Below are positions 42,509 to 53,095 of a DNA stretch of 64,000 nucleotides, in pieces (the stretch's first letter is position 1; each line of letters begins with the position of its first letter). The position numbers and the translations under genes are program-made. Origin of the DNA: Oryzomonas japonica. Its GTDB lineage: Bacteria > Desulfobacterota > Desulfuromonadia > Geobacterales > Pseudopelobacteraceae. The notes under the pieces were generated by a model. The model ran no database searches and was not told where the DNA came from. It was given only the letters and a program-made list of their open reading frames with translations. The stretch covers positions 145,345 to 209,344 of the forward strand of contig NZ_VZQZ01000008.1 in the NCBI RefSeq assembly GCF_008802365.1. Direction: 5' to 3'.

Positions 42509-45500
42509 ATGCCTCGTTTTTTCATCAATCGCCCGATCTTTGCCTGGGTGATCGCTATCATGATCATGCTGGCGGGTCTTCTGGCAATCAAGACATTGCC
42601 GGTCTCCCAGTATCCGCCGATTGCGCCGCCCCAGATCACCATCAACGCTGTCTATCCGGGGGCCTCGGCCCAGACGGTGCAGGATACGGTTACCCAGGTC
42701 GTCGAACAGAAACTTAACGGTATCGACAACCTGATTTATATGGCGTCCACCAGCGATTCCGCCGGGGCTGTGGCCATCAACCTGACCTTCAAGGCCGGCA
42801 CCGACCCGAACATCGCCCAGGTCCAGGTACAGAACAAGCTGCAACTGGCCACCCCACTTTTGCCCCAGGTTGTGCAGAAACAGGGGATTTCGGTGGTCAA
42901 GTCCACAAAGAACTACCTGATACTTGTTGGTCTCGTCTCGGAAGACGGCTCCATGGACCGCTACAGCCTGACCGACTACCTGGTGGCCAACGTGCAGGAT
43001 ATCGTCAGCCGGCTCGAAGGGGTGGGCGAGCTGCAGGTGTTCGGTTCCCAGAACGCCATGCGCATCTGGCTGAATCCGACCAAGCTGAACAACTACAAGC
43101 TGACTTCCACTGATGTGAGTAATGCGGTCACGGCCCAGAACGCCCAAGTCTCAGCAGGTCAGTTCGGCGGCACCCCCGCTATGCAGGGACAGCAATTAAA
43201 CGCCACCATCACAGCCCGGACCCTGCTCCAGACGCCGGAGCAGTTCGGGGAGATCATCCTGCGTACCAACAGCGACGGCTCCACGGTCAAGCTGAAGGAT
43301 GTGGCCGAGTGCAAGATCGGTACGGAAAGCTATGATATCAACGGTTTCTACAAAGGGAAATCGGTGGGTATGATGGCCATCAGGTTGGCCGCCGGTGCCA
43401 ATGCGCTGGATACCGCCACCAGGATCAAGGCAAAGATGACGGAATTGTCCAAGTTCTTCCCTGCCGGCGTCAAGGTGGTCTACCCTTATGACACCACCCC
43501 CTTTGTCAAGATCTCCATCGAAGAGGTGGTCAAGACCTTGTTTGAGGCGGTCTTCCTGGTCTTTATCATCATGTTCGTGTTCCTGCAGAACATCCGGGCG
43601 ACGCTGATCCCCACCATCGCGGTGCCGGTGGTGCTCTTGGGCACCTTCGGGGTCTTGTCGGCCTGCGGGTTCTCCATCAACACCCTCACCATGTTCGCCC
43701 TGGTCATTGTCATCGGCCTCCTGGTTGACGACGCCATCGTCGTGGTCGAGAACGTGGAACGCATCATGAGCGAAGAGGGGTTACCTCCAAAGGAGGCGAC
43801 CATCAAGTCCATGGGGCAGATTACCGGCGCCCTCTGGGGGATCGTCACCGTGTTGACGGCGGTCTTTACACCCATGGCCTTTTTCGGCGGTTCCACCGGC
43901 GTCATCTACCGCCAGTTTTCCATTACCATCGTCTCCGCCATGATCCTCTCGGTAGTACTGGCCATGACCCTCACTCCGGCCCTCTGCGCCACCCTGCTCA
44001 AGCCGGTGGCGAAGGGGCATGTCCCTGGTGAATCGGGCTGGTTCAAGAGGCCCTTTCATCTGTTCAACGACTGGTTTGACCGCCGCAGGAAACAGTACGA
44101 GGGGATTGTCGGCCGCTCCTTCGGCAAGCCGCTACGCTATCTGGTGGTGTACGGTGCCATCGTCGCGTGCATGGCGGTCCTCTTCCTGCGCCTGCCAACC
44201 GCGTTTCTGCCGGATGAGGACCAGGGGTTCATCATCTGCCAGATCCAGTTGCCGGCAGGGGCTACGGAGGAACGGACCATCCAGGTCATACGACAGCTGG
44301 AAAAGCACTTCAACGAGCAGGAACAAAAGACCGTGGAATCGGTGGTTACAGTGGCGGGTATCAGCTTTGCCGGTCGCGGTCAGAATATGGGACTTGCCTT
44401 TGTGAAGCTCAAGGACTGGAAGCTTCGCCAGTCCCCTGACCTGAAGGCGCCTGCTATTGCCGCGCGAGCCATGGGGGCTTTCTCCAAGATCAAGGACGGC
44501 CTGGTTTTTGCCATTTCACCCCCTGCGGTAATTGAACTGGGGCAGGCCAACGGTTTTGACTTCATGCTTCAGGATCGTAGCGGAGTTGGCCACGAAAAGC
44601 TGATGGAAGCCCGTAACCAGCTTTTGGGCATGGCCGCGAAGAATCCGAAACTGATGGCGGTGCGCCCCAACGGCCAGGACGATTCTCCCCAGTTCAAACT
44701 GGATATCGATGACGTGAGGGCCGGGGCCCAAGGGGTTGCCCTGGCGGATGTCAACAGCGTTCTGGCCACTGCCTGGGGTAGTTCCTACGTGAACGACTTC
44801 CTTGAAAACGGACGGGTCAAGAAGGTCTATCTCCAGTCCGATGCCAAGTACCGCATGGTGCCGGAGGATATCAACACCTGGTACGTCACCAATAAAAACG
44901 GTGACATGGTGCCGTTCTCGTCCTTTGCCACCGCCCGCTGGCAGTACGGCTCGCCACGTCTGGAACGCTATAACGGTCTTTCCTCCGTGGAGATTCAGGG
45001 GCAGGCTGCAACCGGGGTGAGTACGGGTGAAGCCATGGCCGAGATGGAGAAGATGGCCGCCCAATTGCCCCCGGGGATCGGGTATGAGTGGACCGGTCTC
45101 TCCTACGAGGAGAAACAGGCGGGTGCCCAGGCACCGGCGCTCTACGCCATCTCGCTGATCGTGGTGTTCCTCAGCGTGGCGGCGCTGTATGAGAGCTGGA
45201 CCATCCCGTTCGTCAATATGCTGATGCTGCCGCTTGGCCTGGTGGGTGCGGTTACGGCGGTTACCCTGCGGGTGCTCCCCAACGACATCTACCTCCAGAT
45301 CGGCCTGCTCACCACCGTGGGGCTTTCAACAAAGAACGCCATCCTGATCATCCAGTTCATCAAGAGCGAGATGCATCAGGGACTCGGCTTGGTCGAGGCC
45401 ACCCTGGCGGCGGTGAAGATCCGGCTCAGGCCGGTCCTCATGACGTCACTGGCGTTCTTTTTCGGTACCTTACCGCTGGCCCTTACCAAGGGAGCGGGGG

Positions 45501-45682
45501 CCGGGGCCCAGAACGCCATCGGCACCGCCGTTACCGGTGGTCTTCTTTCGGCAACCTTCATCGACCTGATCTTTATTCCGTTTTTCTTTGTCCTGGTTTC
45601 CCGCCTGTTCGGGAAGAAGCAGTACCACCAGCTCCCCCCCGCAGAGCCGGACGTTGCCGCCAAACCTTCGGAGGTGAACTGA
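42509..45682 (+). CDS. RND efflux pump, HAE1 family (AcrB/MexB type)
   Basis: Inner-membrane proton/drug antiporter of 1057 residues, full length. The N-terminus [27 protein letters not shown] is the HAE1 signature. The proton-relay Asp pair is in [17 protein letters not shown] near residues 410-412. Periplasmic porter and docking domains lie between TM1-TM2 and TM7-TM8. The C-terminal relay Lys and Thr region ([12 protein letters not shown] near 935) is present. It forms one operon with the adaptor and channel genes; hydrophobic and amphiphilic compounds are the family's substrates. Confidence 0.98.
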   Translation: MPRFFINRPIFAWVIAIMIMLAGLLAIKTLPVSQYPPIAPPQITINAVYPGASAQTVQDTVTQVVEQKLNGIDNLIYMASTSDSAGAVAINLTFKAGTDPNIAQVQVQNKLQLATPLLPQVVQKQGISVVKSTKNYLILVGLVSEDGSMDRYSLTDYLVANVQDIVSRLEGVGELQVFGSQNAMRIWLNPTKLNNYKLTSTDVSNAVTAQNAQVSAGQFGGTPAMQGQQLNATITARTLLQTPEQFGEIILRTNSDGSTVKLKDVAECKIGTESYDINGFYKGKSVGMMAIRLAAGANALDTATRIKAKMTELSKFFPAGVKVVYPYDTTPFVKISIEEVVKTLFEAVFLVFIIMFVFLQNIRATLIPTIAVPVVLLGTFGVLSACGFSINTLTMFALVIVIGLLVDDAIVVVENVERIMSEEGLPPKEATIKSMGQITGALWGIVTVLTAVFTPMAFFGGSTGVIYRQFSITIVSAMILSVVLAMTLTPALCATLLKPVAKGHVPGESGWFKRPFHLFNDWFDRRRKQYEGIVGRSFGKPLRYLVVYGAIVACMAVLFLRLPTAFLPDEDQGFIICQIQLPAGATEERTIQVIRQLEKHFNEQEQKTVESVVTVAGISFAGRGQNMGLAFVKLKDWKLRQSPDLKAPAIAARAMGAFSKIKDGLVFAISPPAVIELGQANGFDFMLQDRSGVGHEKLMEARNQLLGMAAKNPKLMAVRPNGQDDSPQFKLDIDDVRAGAQGVALADVNSVLATAWGSSYVNDFLENGRVKKVYLQSDAKYRMVPEDINTWYVTNKNGDMVPFSSFATARWQYGSPRLERYNGLSSVEIQGQAATGVSTGEAMAEMEKMAAQLPPGIGYEWTGLSYEEKQAGAQAPALYAISLIVVFLSVAALYESWTIPFVNMLMLPLGLVGAVTAVTLRVLPNDIYLQIGLLTTVGLSTKNAILIIQFIKSEMHQGLGLVEATLAAVKIRLRPVLMTSLAFFFGTLPLALTKGAGAGAQNAIGTAVTGGLLSATFIDLIFIPFFFVLVSRLFGKKQYHQLPPAEPDVAAKPSEVN

Positions 45683-45683
45683 T

Positions 45684-47114
45684 ATGAAAGATATCAAACG
45701 CATAACCACTTCCCTGTGCCTCCCGTTGGGTGTACTCATCTGCCTGGCCGGCTGCTCGACCATGGCGCCCACCTATACGCGCCCCGAATCTCCCGCCCCG
45801 ACCGCATGGCCGAGCGGTCCGGCTTACAAGAACAGCGCGGCCAAACCGGGTGAGCGGGCGGCTGCCGACATCCCCTGGAAGGATTTCTTCCAGGACGAGA
45901 ACCTGAGGAAGGTCATCGATCTGGCGCTGGCCAATAACCGCGACCTGCGGGTGGCCACGCTCACCATTGAGAAATACCAGGCCATGTACCAGATCCAGCG
46001 GGCCGAACTCTTCCCGACGGTCAACGCCACCGGCAGCGGCACCGTCCAGCGCTACCCGGCAAGCGTTTCGAGTAGCGGGCAAGCCTATATCGCCCGCGCA
46101 TACAGCGCCAATCTGGGCTTTAGTTCCTATGAACTGGACTTCTTCGGCCGGGTGCGGAGTCTCAAGGATCAGGCCCTGGAGCAGTACCTGGCCACGGAAC
46201 AGGCGCGGACCAGCAGCCAAATCTCCCTGGTGGCCCAGGTCGCCAGCAGTTACCTCACCCTTGCCGCGGACCGGGAACGCCTGCAACTCGTCACGGATAC
46301 GCTTGCCAGCCAGCAAGCCTCCTACGACCTGACCAAACGCCGTTACGAGCTGGGGGCATCGTCGGAACTCGACCTGCGCCAGGCCCAGACCAGTGTCGAC
46401 ACGGCACGGGCGGACATGGCAAAATTCACCTCCCAGGTGGCCCAGGATGAGAACGGCCTGACACTGCTGGTCGGTTCCCCGGTCCCGGCGGAGTTGCTCC
46501 CGTCCAAGCTCGGCACGACGGCCATGGTGAAGGAGATCGGTCCGGGGCTCCCGTCGGAGGTGCTGCAACGCCGCCCCGACATCCTCCTGGCCGAGAGCCT
46601 GCTCAAGGGGGCCAACGCCAATATCGGGGCTGCCCGCGCCGCCTTCTTCCCGCGCATCTCCCTGACCGCCTCCGCCGGCACCAGCAGCAGCCAGCTCGCC
46701 AATCTCTTCGCGCCCGGTTCGGCAGCCTGGGCTTTTGCTCCCCAGATCACCCTGCCGATCTTCGATGGCGGGGCAAACCGCGCCAACCTGAACGTGGCGA
46801 AGGTGGACCGGCAGATCTACGTGGCCCAGTATGAAAAGGCGATCCAGACCGCCTTCAAAGAGGTGGCCGACGCCCTTGCGGAGCGCGGGACCCTGGGTGA
46901 CCAGTTGGCGGCCCAGCAGTCGCTGGTCGAGGCTACTACCGTGAGCTACAACCTGTCCGACGCGCGTTACCGCAACGGGGTCGATAGCTACCTGGTTGTG
47001 CTGGACTCCCAGCGTTCCCAGTACGCGGCCCAGCAAAATCTGATCACCATCAGCCTTTCGCGGCTGACAAACCTGGTGACGCTCTACAAGGTGCTTGGCG
47101 GCGGGGGCATATAG
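45684..47114 (+). CDS. Outer-membrane efflux channel lipoprotein (NodT/OprM type)
   Basis: TolC-family outer-membrane channel of 476 residues. The signal peptide ends in lipobox LAGC (Cys near 21), then the NodT family start [14 protein letters not shown]. Two OEP repeats form the alpha-barrel (about 60-255 and 270-460), with [34 protein letters not shown] helix near 375. The start codon lies one base after the pump stop. With the preceding genes it completes a tripartite pump; the MacAB pair might also use it. Confidence 0.96.
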   Translation: MKDIKRITTSLCLPLGVLICLAGCSTMAPTYTRPESPAPTAWPSGPAYKNSAAKPGERAAADIPWKDFFQDENLRKVIDLALANNRDLRVATLTIEKYQAMYQIQRAELFPTVNATGSGTVQRYPASVSSSGQAYIARAYSANLGFSSYELDFFGRVRSLKDQALEQYLATEQARTSSQISLVAQVASSYLTLAADRERLQLVTDTLASQQASYDLTKRRYELGASSELDLRQAQTSVDTARADMAKFTSQVAQDENGLTLLVGSPVPAELLPSKLGTTAMVKEIGPGLPSEVLQRRPDILLAESLLKGANANIGAARAAFFPRISLTASAGTSSSQLANLFAPGSAAWAFAPQITLPIFDGGANRANLNVAKVDRQIYVAQYEKAIQTAFKEVADALAERGTLGDQLAAQQSLVEATTVSYNLSDARYRNGVDSYLVVLDSQRSQYAAQQNLITISLSRLTNLVTLYKVLGGGGI

Positions 47115-47238
47115 ACCGTTGCCACTCTCTACCGCCCATAGCAGGTCGAACTGCGGCCGCAAGTGCGGTGCGGGTGGGGAGCGGACGAACATGCAGCTTA
47201 ACAAAAGTGTGGTACAAAGAGTAATGTGAAAAAAACGA

Positions 47239-47289
47239 CAGTGTCCGGCAGGCGATTGCAGTGAAGCAATTTGTCATTGCCGGGCACTG
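47239..47289. repeat. Nested hairpin before the family 39 glycosyltransferase
   Basis: Outer arms CAGTGTCCGGCA and TGCCGGGCACTG (11 of 12 pairs), with an inner ATTGC...GCAAT stem. Preceded by an A-rich stretch. It could be a transcript leader structure or a degenerate REP-like element. The rest of the 47115-47312 gap shows nothing clear. Confidence 0.45.
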
Positions 47290-47312
47290 TTGCCGTACCA
47301 GGGATGGTTGTC

Positions 47313-49133
47313 ATGAAAGATCTCAAGGCCTATTTCTTCCCCCGCCACTATCCGGCGCTGCGCGACATACTGATACTGGTGATCCTGTTCGGCGGGGCCT
47401 TCTTTCTCTTCCTCGGCAATGCCGGGTTGATCGAGCCGGACGAGGGGCGTTATGCGGAAATCCCCCGGGAGATGCTGGAGCGAGGCGATTTCGTCACCCC
47501 GATGCTCAACTATGTCGCTTATTTCGAAAAGCCTCCCCTGCACTACTGGCTGAACGCCCTTTCGTTCGAGCTTTTCGGGCTCAATGAATTTGCCGCCCGG
47601 TTTGCCGGTGCGCTGGCGGGTCTTTTGACCGTGCTGCTGGTCTATCATACCGGCCGCAAACTGTTCGGCAGGCGCGAGGGGCTATTCTCCGCCTTCATCC
47701 TGGGCACCTCGACCGGGTTCATCGCCCAGTCCCGCATCAATTTGACCGACATGACGTTGACCCTGTGCCTGTCGGCGGCCCTGTGCTGCTTCATCATCGC
47801 CGCCGATGACCAGGAACGGCATAAAGGGCGCTACTACTATGCACTGTACCTCTTCTCGGCCCTGGCCGTGCTCGCCAAGGGGCTGGTCGGGCTGCTCTTC
47901 CCCGCAGGCATCATCGTCATCTACCTCGCAACGACCCGGCGCTGGCATCTGCTGAAGGAGATGCGCCTCCCCGGCGGCAGCGCGCTCTTCCTGGCAGTGG
48001 CGGCTCCCTGGTTCGTGCTGGTCTCGGCGCGCAATCCGTCATTCGCCTGTTTTTTCTTTATCCACGAACACCTGGAACGTTTCCTCACCACGGTCCATGA
48101 CCGTTACCAGCCGTTCTGGTTCTTCATCCCCATTCTGCTCCTGACCATGTTTCCCTGGTCGTTATACGGCGTGCGGGCCATTGCGCGGGCCTGGGGCGAA
48201 CGGCGCAGCCGGAACGGAGAGCGTCTGCTGTTCCTGCTCGTCTGGGCCGCCTTCATCTTCCTCTTCTTTTCCGCGTCCCACTCCAAGCTGATCCCGTATA
48301 TTCTTCCCGTGTTTCCGCCCCTGGCCCTCCTGACCGGAAAGATGTTCTCCGACCTGATGGACGGGGAGGAACAGCAGCAGGCGTTTGGGCCGGAAAAGGC
48401 CCTTCTGGGGGCGCTTTTGGCAGTGATGGCCGTGCTGGCTATTATCTACCCGCACGTGCGGGAGCTTGCCCCGGTTCTGACCGGTTCCGGGCTGGTGCGG
48501 CCCGGCGGGTCGCTGGTGACGAAACCGCCCATCCTGTCACCTTTGGGGGGCGTTGTCGTCGCCTGCCTGACATTGTCCATGGCGGCGGCGGTCTGGCTGG
48601 CCGGCCGGAAAAGGAACTTGCTGATCCTATTCGCCGGGCTCTGCCTCAGTTCGTACTTTCTGGAGACCATGGGGCTGCAATTGTTCCTTGAGGGGATCGA
48701 GTTCAAAAAGTCTTCGAAAGAGCTCGCCCTGCTGGGGCGGCAGGCCACCTCCCATGACGGCTGCCTGGTCTCATTCGGTTACGAACAGTCGTTGCCGTTT
48801 TATGCCGGGAAGCGGGTGGTGGTGGTGGGGGGCAGGGGGGAGTTGGAGTTCGGGAGCAGACAGGGGGACCAGACGGCCTGGTTTGTCGAGGAAACGGATT
48901 TCTTGCGGCTGTGGCAGGGGGAACGGCCGGTTGCCGCGTTGCTCAAGCGGGCCGACTACGAACGGATTGCCCCCCGGCTCGTCCCCGCACCCTCCGTCCT
49001 GGGCACCAAAGGCAAAAAGATGCTGATCTGCAACCGGAGCGCGGCAGGAGGTGCGTTACCGTCGGGTACGCAGAGCGCTTTCGTGAAGCGGCGGTCGGCT
49101 GACGAGGAGGGAGCGGCGGGAGACGCTCGTTGA
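47313..49133 (+). CDS. Family 39 glycosyltransferase (ArnT/PMT-like)
   Basis: Polytopic GT-C enzyme of 606 residues that would transfer a sugar from a polyprenyl-phosphate donor at the periplasmic face. The first periplasmic loop carries the catalytic acidic pair GLIEPDEGRYAEIPREMLERGDFVTP near residues 36-62, as in ArnT (L-Ara4N transferase), then FEKPPLHYWLNA. About ten to twelve membrane helices cover residues 18-460, and a soluble C-terminal domain follows (500-606). The ATG at 47313 is preceded by AGGGA; an upstream TTG 14 codons earlier is less likely. Lipid A is one possible acceptor, but no other arn gene is nearby. Confidence 0.9.
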   Translation: MKDLKAYFFPRHYPALRDILILVILFGGAFFLFLGNAGLIEPDEGRYAEIPREMLERGDFVTPMLNYVAYFEKPPLHYWLNALSFELFGLNEFAARFAGALAGLLTVLLVYHTGRKLFGRREGLFSAFILGTSTGFIAQSRINLTDMTLTLCLSAALCCFIIAADDQERHKGRYYYALYLFSALAVLAKGLVGLLFPAGIIVIYLATTRRWHLLKEMRLPGGSALFLAVAAPWFVLVSARNPSFACFFFIHEHLERFLTTVHDRYQPFWFFIPILLLTMFPWSLYGVRAIARAWGERRSRNGERLLFLLVWAAFIFLFFSASHSKLIPYILPVFPPLALLTGKMFSDLMDGEEQQQAFGPEKALLGALLAVMAVLAIIYPHVRELAPVLTGSGLVRPGGSLVTKPPILSPLGGVVVACLTLSMAAAVWLAGRKRNLLILFAGLCLSSYFLETMGLQLFLEGIEFKKSSKELALLGRQATSHDGCLVSFGYEQSLPFYAGKRVVVVGGRGELEFGSRQGDQTAWFVEETDFLRLWQGERPVAALLKRADYERIAPRLVPAPSVLGTKGKKMLICNRSAAGGALPSGTQSAFVKRRSADEEGAAGDAR

Positions 49134-49155
49134 GGCTCCAACCTCCGCACCCGCA

Positions 49156-49758
49156 TCAATCCTTTGTGTACAGCACCGCCACCGCCTTGGCCTTTTCTTC
49201 GCCCACGGCAACCCAGCCATGGGGCTGGCTGGAGTCGTAATAGATGCTGTCGCCGGCGCGCAGGCGGATGACCTCGTTGTTGTAGTGGAGATCCAGTTCC
49301 CCGGCGACGATGTAGAGAAACTCCTCATCCCCCTCGTGCTTGAAGAAAAGCCGCTCATCCCAGGAACAGGTATCGAACTCCACCAAAAACGGTTCCATGT
49401 GCTTGTGGCGCATCCCCTGGGCCAGGGAATGGTAGACATAGGGGCGTGAAACATCGTTGATGATCGGCCGCTGAACCGTTTCGAACTCCGGGAGCGCCTC
49501 CCGTTTGGTCATGACGTATCTCTGCCGGTTGCTCTCGTCCTCGAAGAAAAAATGGATGCCGACCTTCAACCCCTTGGCGATCTTGAGCAGCGTTGCCAGA
49601 GGGGGAACGACCTGCTCGTTCTCAATCTGGGACAGCAGCGGCTTGGAAAGGGTTGTCAGGTCGGACAGTTCCTGGAGGGTCAACCGCTTCTGCTGACGGA
49701 GCCCCCTGATCTTCTGGCCGATGCGGAATTCTTTGATCTGCGCCTTGATGTCGGTCAT
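49156..49758 (-). CDS. XRE-type regulator with C-terminal cupin domain
   Basis: Transcription factor of 200 residues. An HTH_3 domain (about 10-65, RIGQKIRGLRQQKRLTLQELSDLTTLSKPLLSQIEN-like) is joined to a cupin_2 ligand domain (about 115-190, with HEGDEEFLYIVAGELDLHYNNE and PHGW). The PuuR/SutR-type family controls amino-acid, polyamine or sulfur genes after small-ligand binding. GGAGG lies upstream of the ATG at 49758. The divergent 190-base gap contains ATTGTTTACAAT, a short palindrome that may be its operator. Confidence 0.93.
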   Translation of the reverse strand: MTDIKAQIKEFRIGQKIRGLRQQKRLTLQELSDLTTLSKPLLSQIENEQVVPPLATLLKIAKGLKVGIHFFFEDESNRQRYVMTKREALPEFETVQRPIINDVSRPYVYHSLAQGMRHKHMEPFLVEFDTCSWDERLFFKHEGDEEFLYIVAGELDLHYNNEVIRLRAGDSIYYDSSQPHGWVAVGEEKAKAVAVLYTKD

Positions 49759-49870
49759 GTGCCCCTCCGAATGTTTCGGGTGTATGAAATTATTTTTACA
49801 CAAAATGGATATTGTTTACAATAACATTATTATATCAGGTAGAACGTGCGGCGGTTCCAGTCTGCCGCCC

Positions 49871-49899
49871 TTGAATTCCGTTGACATCCGACTTATACT
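49871..49899 (+). promoter_or_regulatory. Promoter of the HtrA-type protease gene
   Basis: TTGAAT, 17-base spacer, TATACT, 52 bases before the start codon. A consensus TTGACA ten bases downstream offers a second, less well-spaced possibility. Confidence 0.6.
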
Positions 49900-49950
49900 T
49901 AGTCAATAGTTTTGCCTCAATCCAATGAGGGGAGTGCATACGAGAACCCT

Positions 49951-51393
49951 ATGAAATTTAAAACCTATTCCCATGTACTGCTGTTCGCCGTCATCTGCGC
50001 ACTGCTGCTCGGCGGCCTGGCGGCCTGCAGCGGCAAGAGCGATTCACCCCTGTTTCTCGAATCGAAACGCAAGGCGGGCGAGGCGGAGGCGCCGGTCAAG
50101 GATGTCCCCTCCGACATCCTCTCCACCCAGAAGGCCTTCAGCACGGTGGCCAAGAAGGTTACCCCCTGTGTCGTCAACATATCCACCATCAGCAAGAAGA
50201 AGATGGTGCAGCCGTTCTTTGAAATGTCGCCCTTTTTCGAGGACTTTTTCGGAGGGGACGGGCAACCCCAGTACCGCCGCGACAAGAGCCTCGGATCGGG
50301 GTTCATCATCAGCAAGGACGGCTACATCGTGACCAATGACCATGTGGTGCGCGATGCCGAGACGGTCCAGGTCAAGCTCTCCAACGACAAAGTCTACGAT
50401 GCGAAGGTCGTAGGTGGTGACCAGAAGACCGATATAGCCGTGATCAAGATCAACGCCACCGACCTGCCGACCGCGGTGCTGGGCGATTCGGACAAGCTTG
50501 AGGTCGGCCAGTGGGCCATCGCCATCGGCAACCCCTTCGGTCTGGACCGGACCATGACGGTCGGCGTCATCTCGGCTACCGGTCGCTCCAACGTGGGCAT
50601 CGAAACCTACGAGAACTTCATTCAGACCGACGCATCCATCAACCCGGGCAATTCAGGCGGCCCCCTGCTCAACATCTACGGCGAGGTCATCGGTATCAAC
50701 ACCGCCATCGTAGCCGCCGGACAGGGCATCGGTTTTGCCATCCCCGCGAACATGGCCAAACCGATCTTCAGCCAACTCATCCAGAAGGGGAATGTGAGCC
50801 GCGGCTGGATGGGGGTGACGATCCAGCCGGTCACCGAAGAATTGGCCAAGTCCTTCGGCCTGAAGCAGACCAAGGGGGCCCTGATCAACGACATCATGAA
50901 GGGGAGCCCGGCGGAGAAGGCGGGCGTTCGCCAGGGGGATGTGATCATCGCCTTTAACGGCACCGGCGTGAAGGACCCGTCGCACCTGCAGCGCCTGGTG
51001 GGCGAGGCCGGGATCGGCAAGCCGGTCAAGGTAACGGTTTTCCGGGATGGCAAGCCGCTGGAACTGACCATGACCCTGACCAGTTCCGACATGGCGTCGA
51101 AACAGCGCCGCGGAGCGGGCAGCGAGCCCCAGGGGCGGGGCGACCAGCTCGGCCTTACGGTGGACGACTCCGAGGAAGGTGACGGCGCGGTGGTCGTCGA
51201 CGTGGCCCGGGGCGGCACGGCCGCCGAGGCCGGCATGCGGCGCGGCGACGTGATCATCTCCGTCAACCGGATGAGGGTTACCGGCAGCGCCGACTACCAA
51301 CGCGCCATCCGGCAGGTGCGTCCGGGGAGCACCCTGACCCTCCTGGTGCGGCGCGGCGACGCCAACATCTACTTTGCCTTGCGTCCCAGGTAG
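49951..51393 (+). CDS. degP: HtrA/DegP-type serine protease, lipoprotein
   Basis: Envelope serine protease/chaperone of 480 residues. Its export signal ends in LGGLAAC, a lipobox with Cys at residue 26, so it may be lipid-anchored rather than free in the periplasm as E. coli DegP is. The trypsin-like domain shows the catalytic triad His131 (TNDHVV), Asp161 (TDIAV) and Ser235 (GNSGG). PDZ1 covers about 280-370 (RGWMGVTIQPVTEELA) and PDZ2 about 395-475. The ATG at 49951 is favoured by the signal peptide; the upstream TTG at 49912 was rejected. Confidence 0.95.
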   Translation: MKFKTYSHVLLFAVICALLLGGLAACSGKSDSPLFLESKRKAGEAEAPVKDVPSDILSTQKAFSTVAKKVTPCVVNISTISKKKMVQPFFEMSPFFEDFFGGDGQPQYRRDKSLGSGFIISKDGYIVTNDHVVRDAETVQVKLSNDKVYDAKVVGGDQKTDIAVIKINATDLPTAVLGDSDKLEVGQWAIAIGNPFGLDRTMTVGVISATGRSNVGIETYENFIQTDASINPGNSGGPLLNIYGEVIGINTAIVAAGQGIGFAIPANMAKPIFSQLIQKGNVSRGWMGVTIQPVTEELAKSFGLKQTKGALINDIMKGSPAEKAGVRQGDVIIAFNGTGVKDPSHLQRLVGEAGIGKPVKVTVFRDGKPLELTMTLTSSDMASKQRRGAGSEPQGRGDQLGLTVDDSEEGDGAVVVDVARGGTAAEAGMRRGDVIISVNRMRVTGSADYQRAIRQVRPGSTLTLLVRRGDANIYFALRPR

Positions 51394-51499
51394 CGCTGCT
51401 GGTATACTCATCGAGATGTTGCTGCCTTGTTTCTGGAGTTTTGTTCAAATTTGTGCGAGTATGGGCATATAAATTTCGACAGACGGGGAAAAAGCGCTC

Positions 51500-51763
51500 A
51501 TGAACATGATTGAGAATCCCGACCAGGCCAAACGGCTGGCGCGGGCCATCATCTCCGATGTGGCCATGTACAACACCGAAAAGGTGGAGAGCGGCATCAA
51601 GAACGACAATATCTTCGATGTCCTCCGGGAAGAGTTGGAAGAGGGACGTCAACATTTCTTTTCCCGGGTGTCCCCCGAAGTCGGCCCCGAGGGTATCTTC
51701 GACATTGCCGTGGTGGACGTGCTCATCAAGCGGGCCGGTAAGATCGAGTCGAACATCTGGTAG
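51500..51763 (+). CDS. Small conserved-type hypothetical protein (87 aa)
   Basis: Cytosolic acidic protein without a signal peptide, mostly helical. The sequence looks ordered and coding (AKRLARAIISDVAMYNTEKVESGIKNDNIF-like start, FDIAVVDVLIKRAGKIESNIW end). It is monocistronic, followed by a strong terminator. I recall similar small proteins as common in Geobacter but know no function. Confidence 0.8.
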   Translation: MNMIENPDQAKRLARAIISDVAMYNTEKVESGIKNDNIFDVLREELEEGRQHFFSRVSPEVGPEGIFDIAVVDVLIKRAGKIESNIW

Positions 51764-51793
51764 GCTCGCGGCCACGGCAGCGGTTCTTTTCCG

Positions 51794-51833
51794 GAGGCGC
51801 TCCCCTGCACAGGGGATGCGCCTCTGCTTTTTT
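51794..51833 (+). terminator. Rho-independent terminator of the 87-aa gene
   Basis: Long stem (GAGGCGC TCCCCTG with CAGGGGA GCGCCTC, one bulged T), 2-base loop region and a T6 tract. Confidence 0.92.
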
Positions 51834-51857
51834 GATACCCATGGAGTTTAAACGCTT

Positions 51858-52814
51858 ATGAACCAGACGATTTTCATCTGTCCGCCGGACACGGAGCCCC
51901 AGCGGCTCGACCTCTACATCTGCCGGGAGTTAGGAGGGGAAACTCGCTCCACGGTCCAGCGCCTGATCGAGGCGGGCAATGTGCTGGTTGACGGCAAGAC
52001 GGCTCGTGCATCCCTGAAAATCAAGGGAGGGGAGCGCATTCAGGTGGAGATACCGCCGCCCCAGCCCGCCGAGCCGCAGCCCGAGGCAATCCCGCTGGAG
52101 GTGCTCTATGAGGATGCCGACCTGATCGTCATCAACAAGGCGGCAGGGATGGTGGTGCATCCGGGGGCGGGCAACAGCTCCGGGACCCTGGTAAACGCCC
52201 TGCTGGCCCATTGCCGCGACCTGTCGGGCATCGGCGGCGAACTGCGCCCCGGCATCGTCCATCGTCTGGACAAGGATACCTCGGGGGTGCTGGTGGCGGC
52301 CAAGAACGACCGCGCCCACCAGTCGCTGTCGAACCAGTTCAGCGTGCATTCCGTCAAGCGCATCTACCAGGCCCTGATCTACGGGAGCCCAAAGGAAGAT
52401 ACGGGCAAGATCGAAGGGATTATCGGCCGCCATCCCACCGAGCGGGTACGTCTGTCGGGCAAGGCCAAGAGCGGCAGGCATGCGGTAACGCGCTGGCGGG
52501 TGAAAGAGCGTTACGCCCGCGTGTCCCTGGTGGAGTTGCGCCTGGAGACCGGACGCACCCACCAGATCAGGGTGCACCTCTCCGAGGCCGGCTTTCCCCT
52601 CCTGGGGGATCCGCTGTACCCCGACGGCGGACGCTTCAACAACCTCGCCGATACGCAACTCCGCAAATTGATCACGGCCTTGGGACGGCAGGCGCTGCAC
52701 GCCCACACGCTGGGGTTCATCCATCCCGTCACGGGCGAGTTTCTGGAGTTTACCACCGAACCGCCCGAGGACATGGCGGCCGTGATCGACTATCTCCGGA
52801 AGAGTATCGCCTAA
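51858..52814 (+). CDS. rluD: 23S rRNA pseudouridine synthase, RluD type
   Basis: Converts uridines in 23S rRNA helix 69 to pseudouridine. The 318-residue product has an N-terminal S4 RNA-binding domain (about 12-75, RLDLYICRELGGETRSTVQRLIEAGNV-like) and a catalytic domain with HRLDKDTSG at 135-143, where Asp138 is the nucleophile. Family motif RLETGRTHQIRVHL lies near 226, and HAHTLGFIHPVTGE near the C-terminus. Size and motif positions match E. coli RluD. The gene starts 24 bases after the preceding terminator; 52815-53095 beyond it holds only the chemoreceptor leader. Confidence 0.95.
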   Translation: MNQTIFICPPDTEPQRLDLYICRELGGETRSTVQRLIEAGNVLVDGKTARASLKIKGGERIQVEIPPPQPAEPQPEAIPLEVLYEDADLIVINKAAGMVVHPGAGNSSGTLVNALLAHCRDLSGIGGELRPGIVHRLDKDTSGVLVAAKNDRAHQSLSNQFSVHSVKRIYQALIYGSPKEDTGKIEGIIGRHPTERVRLSGKAKSGRHAVTRWRVKERYARVSLVELRLETGRTHQIRVHLSEAGFPLLGDPLYPDGGRFNNLADTQLRKLITALGRQALHAHTLGFIHPVTGEFLEFTTEPPEDMAAVIDYLRKSIA

Positions 52815-52982
52815 AGGCCGCTCCCTTCTGGGAGGCGGGCCCGCATCCCCATTCTGTCGGTTCCGCGTGACGCCGTTTTCTGTGACGCACGGCTGTGTCC
52901 TTGTATCCCCCACCGTTGTTCCCGGGCCTTTCCGCCCCGGGGTGCCCCTTTCCCTGAAAAACGGCGACAACCATTCATGCCT

Positions 52983-53009
52983 GAAAATAGACCGTTCGGA
53001 TGCCGTATT
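52983..53009 (+). promoter_or_regulatory. Candidate sigma-28-like promoter of the second chemoreceptor
   Basis: GAAAATAG, 11 bases, GCCGTATT. The spacing fits the FliA consensus exactly, but two bases of the -10 and several of the -35 differ. Confidence 0.3.
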
Positions 53010-53095
53010 CGGCCATTCGGCATATTTTTATTATGGGAACGCCCCGGCCGGATTAAATTGTGCCACGCATACGTGGCGAATATCAGGAGGATTTC

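Noticed and set aside
41282..43147. 621-residue open frame on the minus strand opposite the RND adaptor and pump
   Set aside because: Gly/His/Gln-rich shadow; the plus strand encodes unmistakable adaptor and pump proteins.
45573..47204. 543-residue minus-strand frame opposite the outer-membrane channel gene
   Set aside because: Shadow of the NodT/OprM-type gene; arginine- and glycine-rich with no domain.
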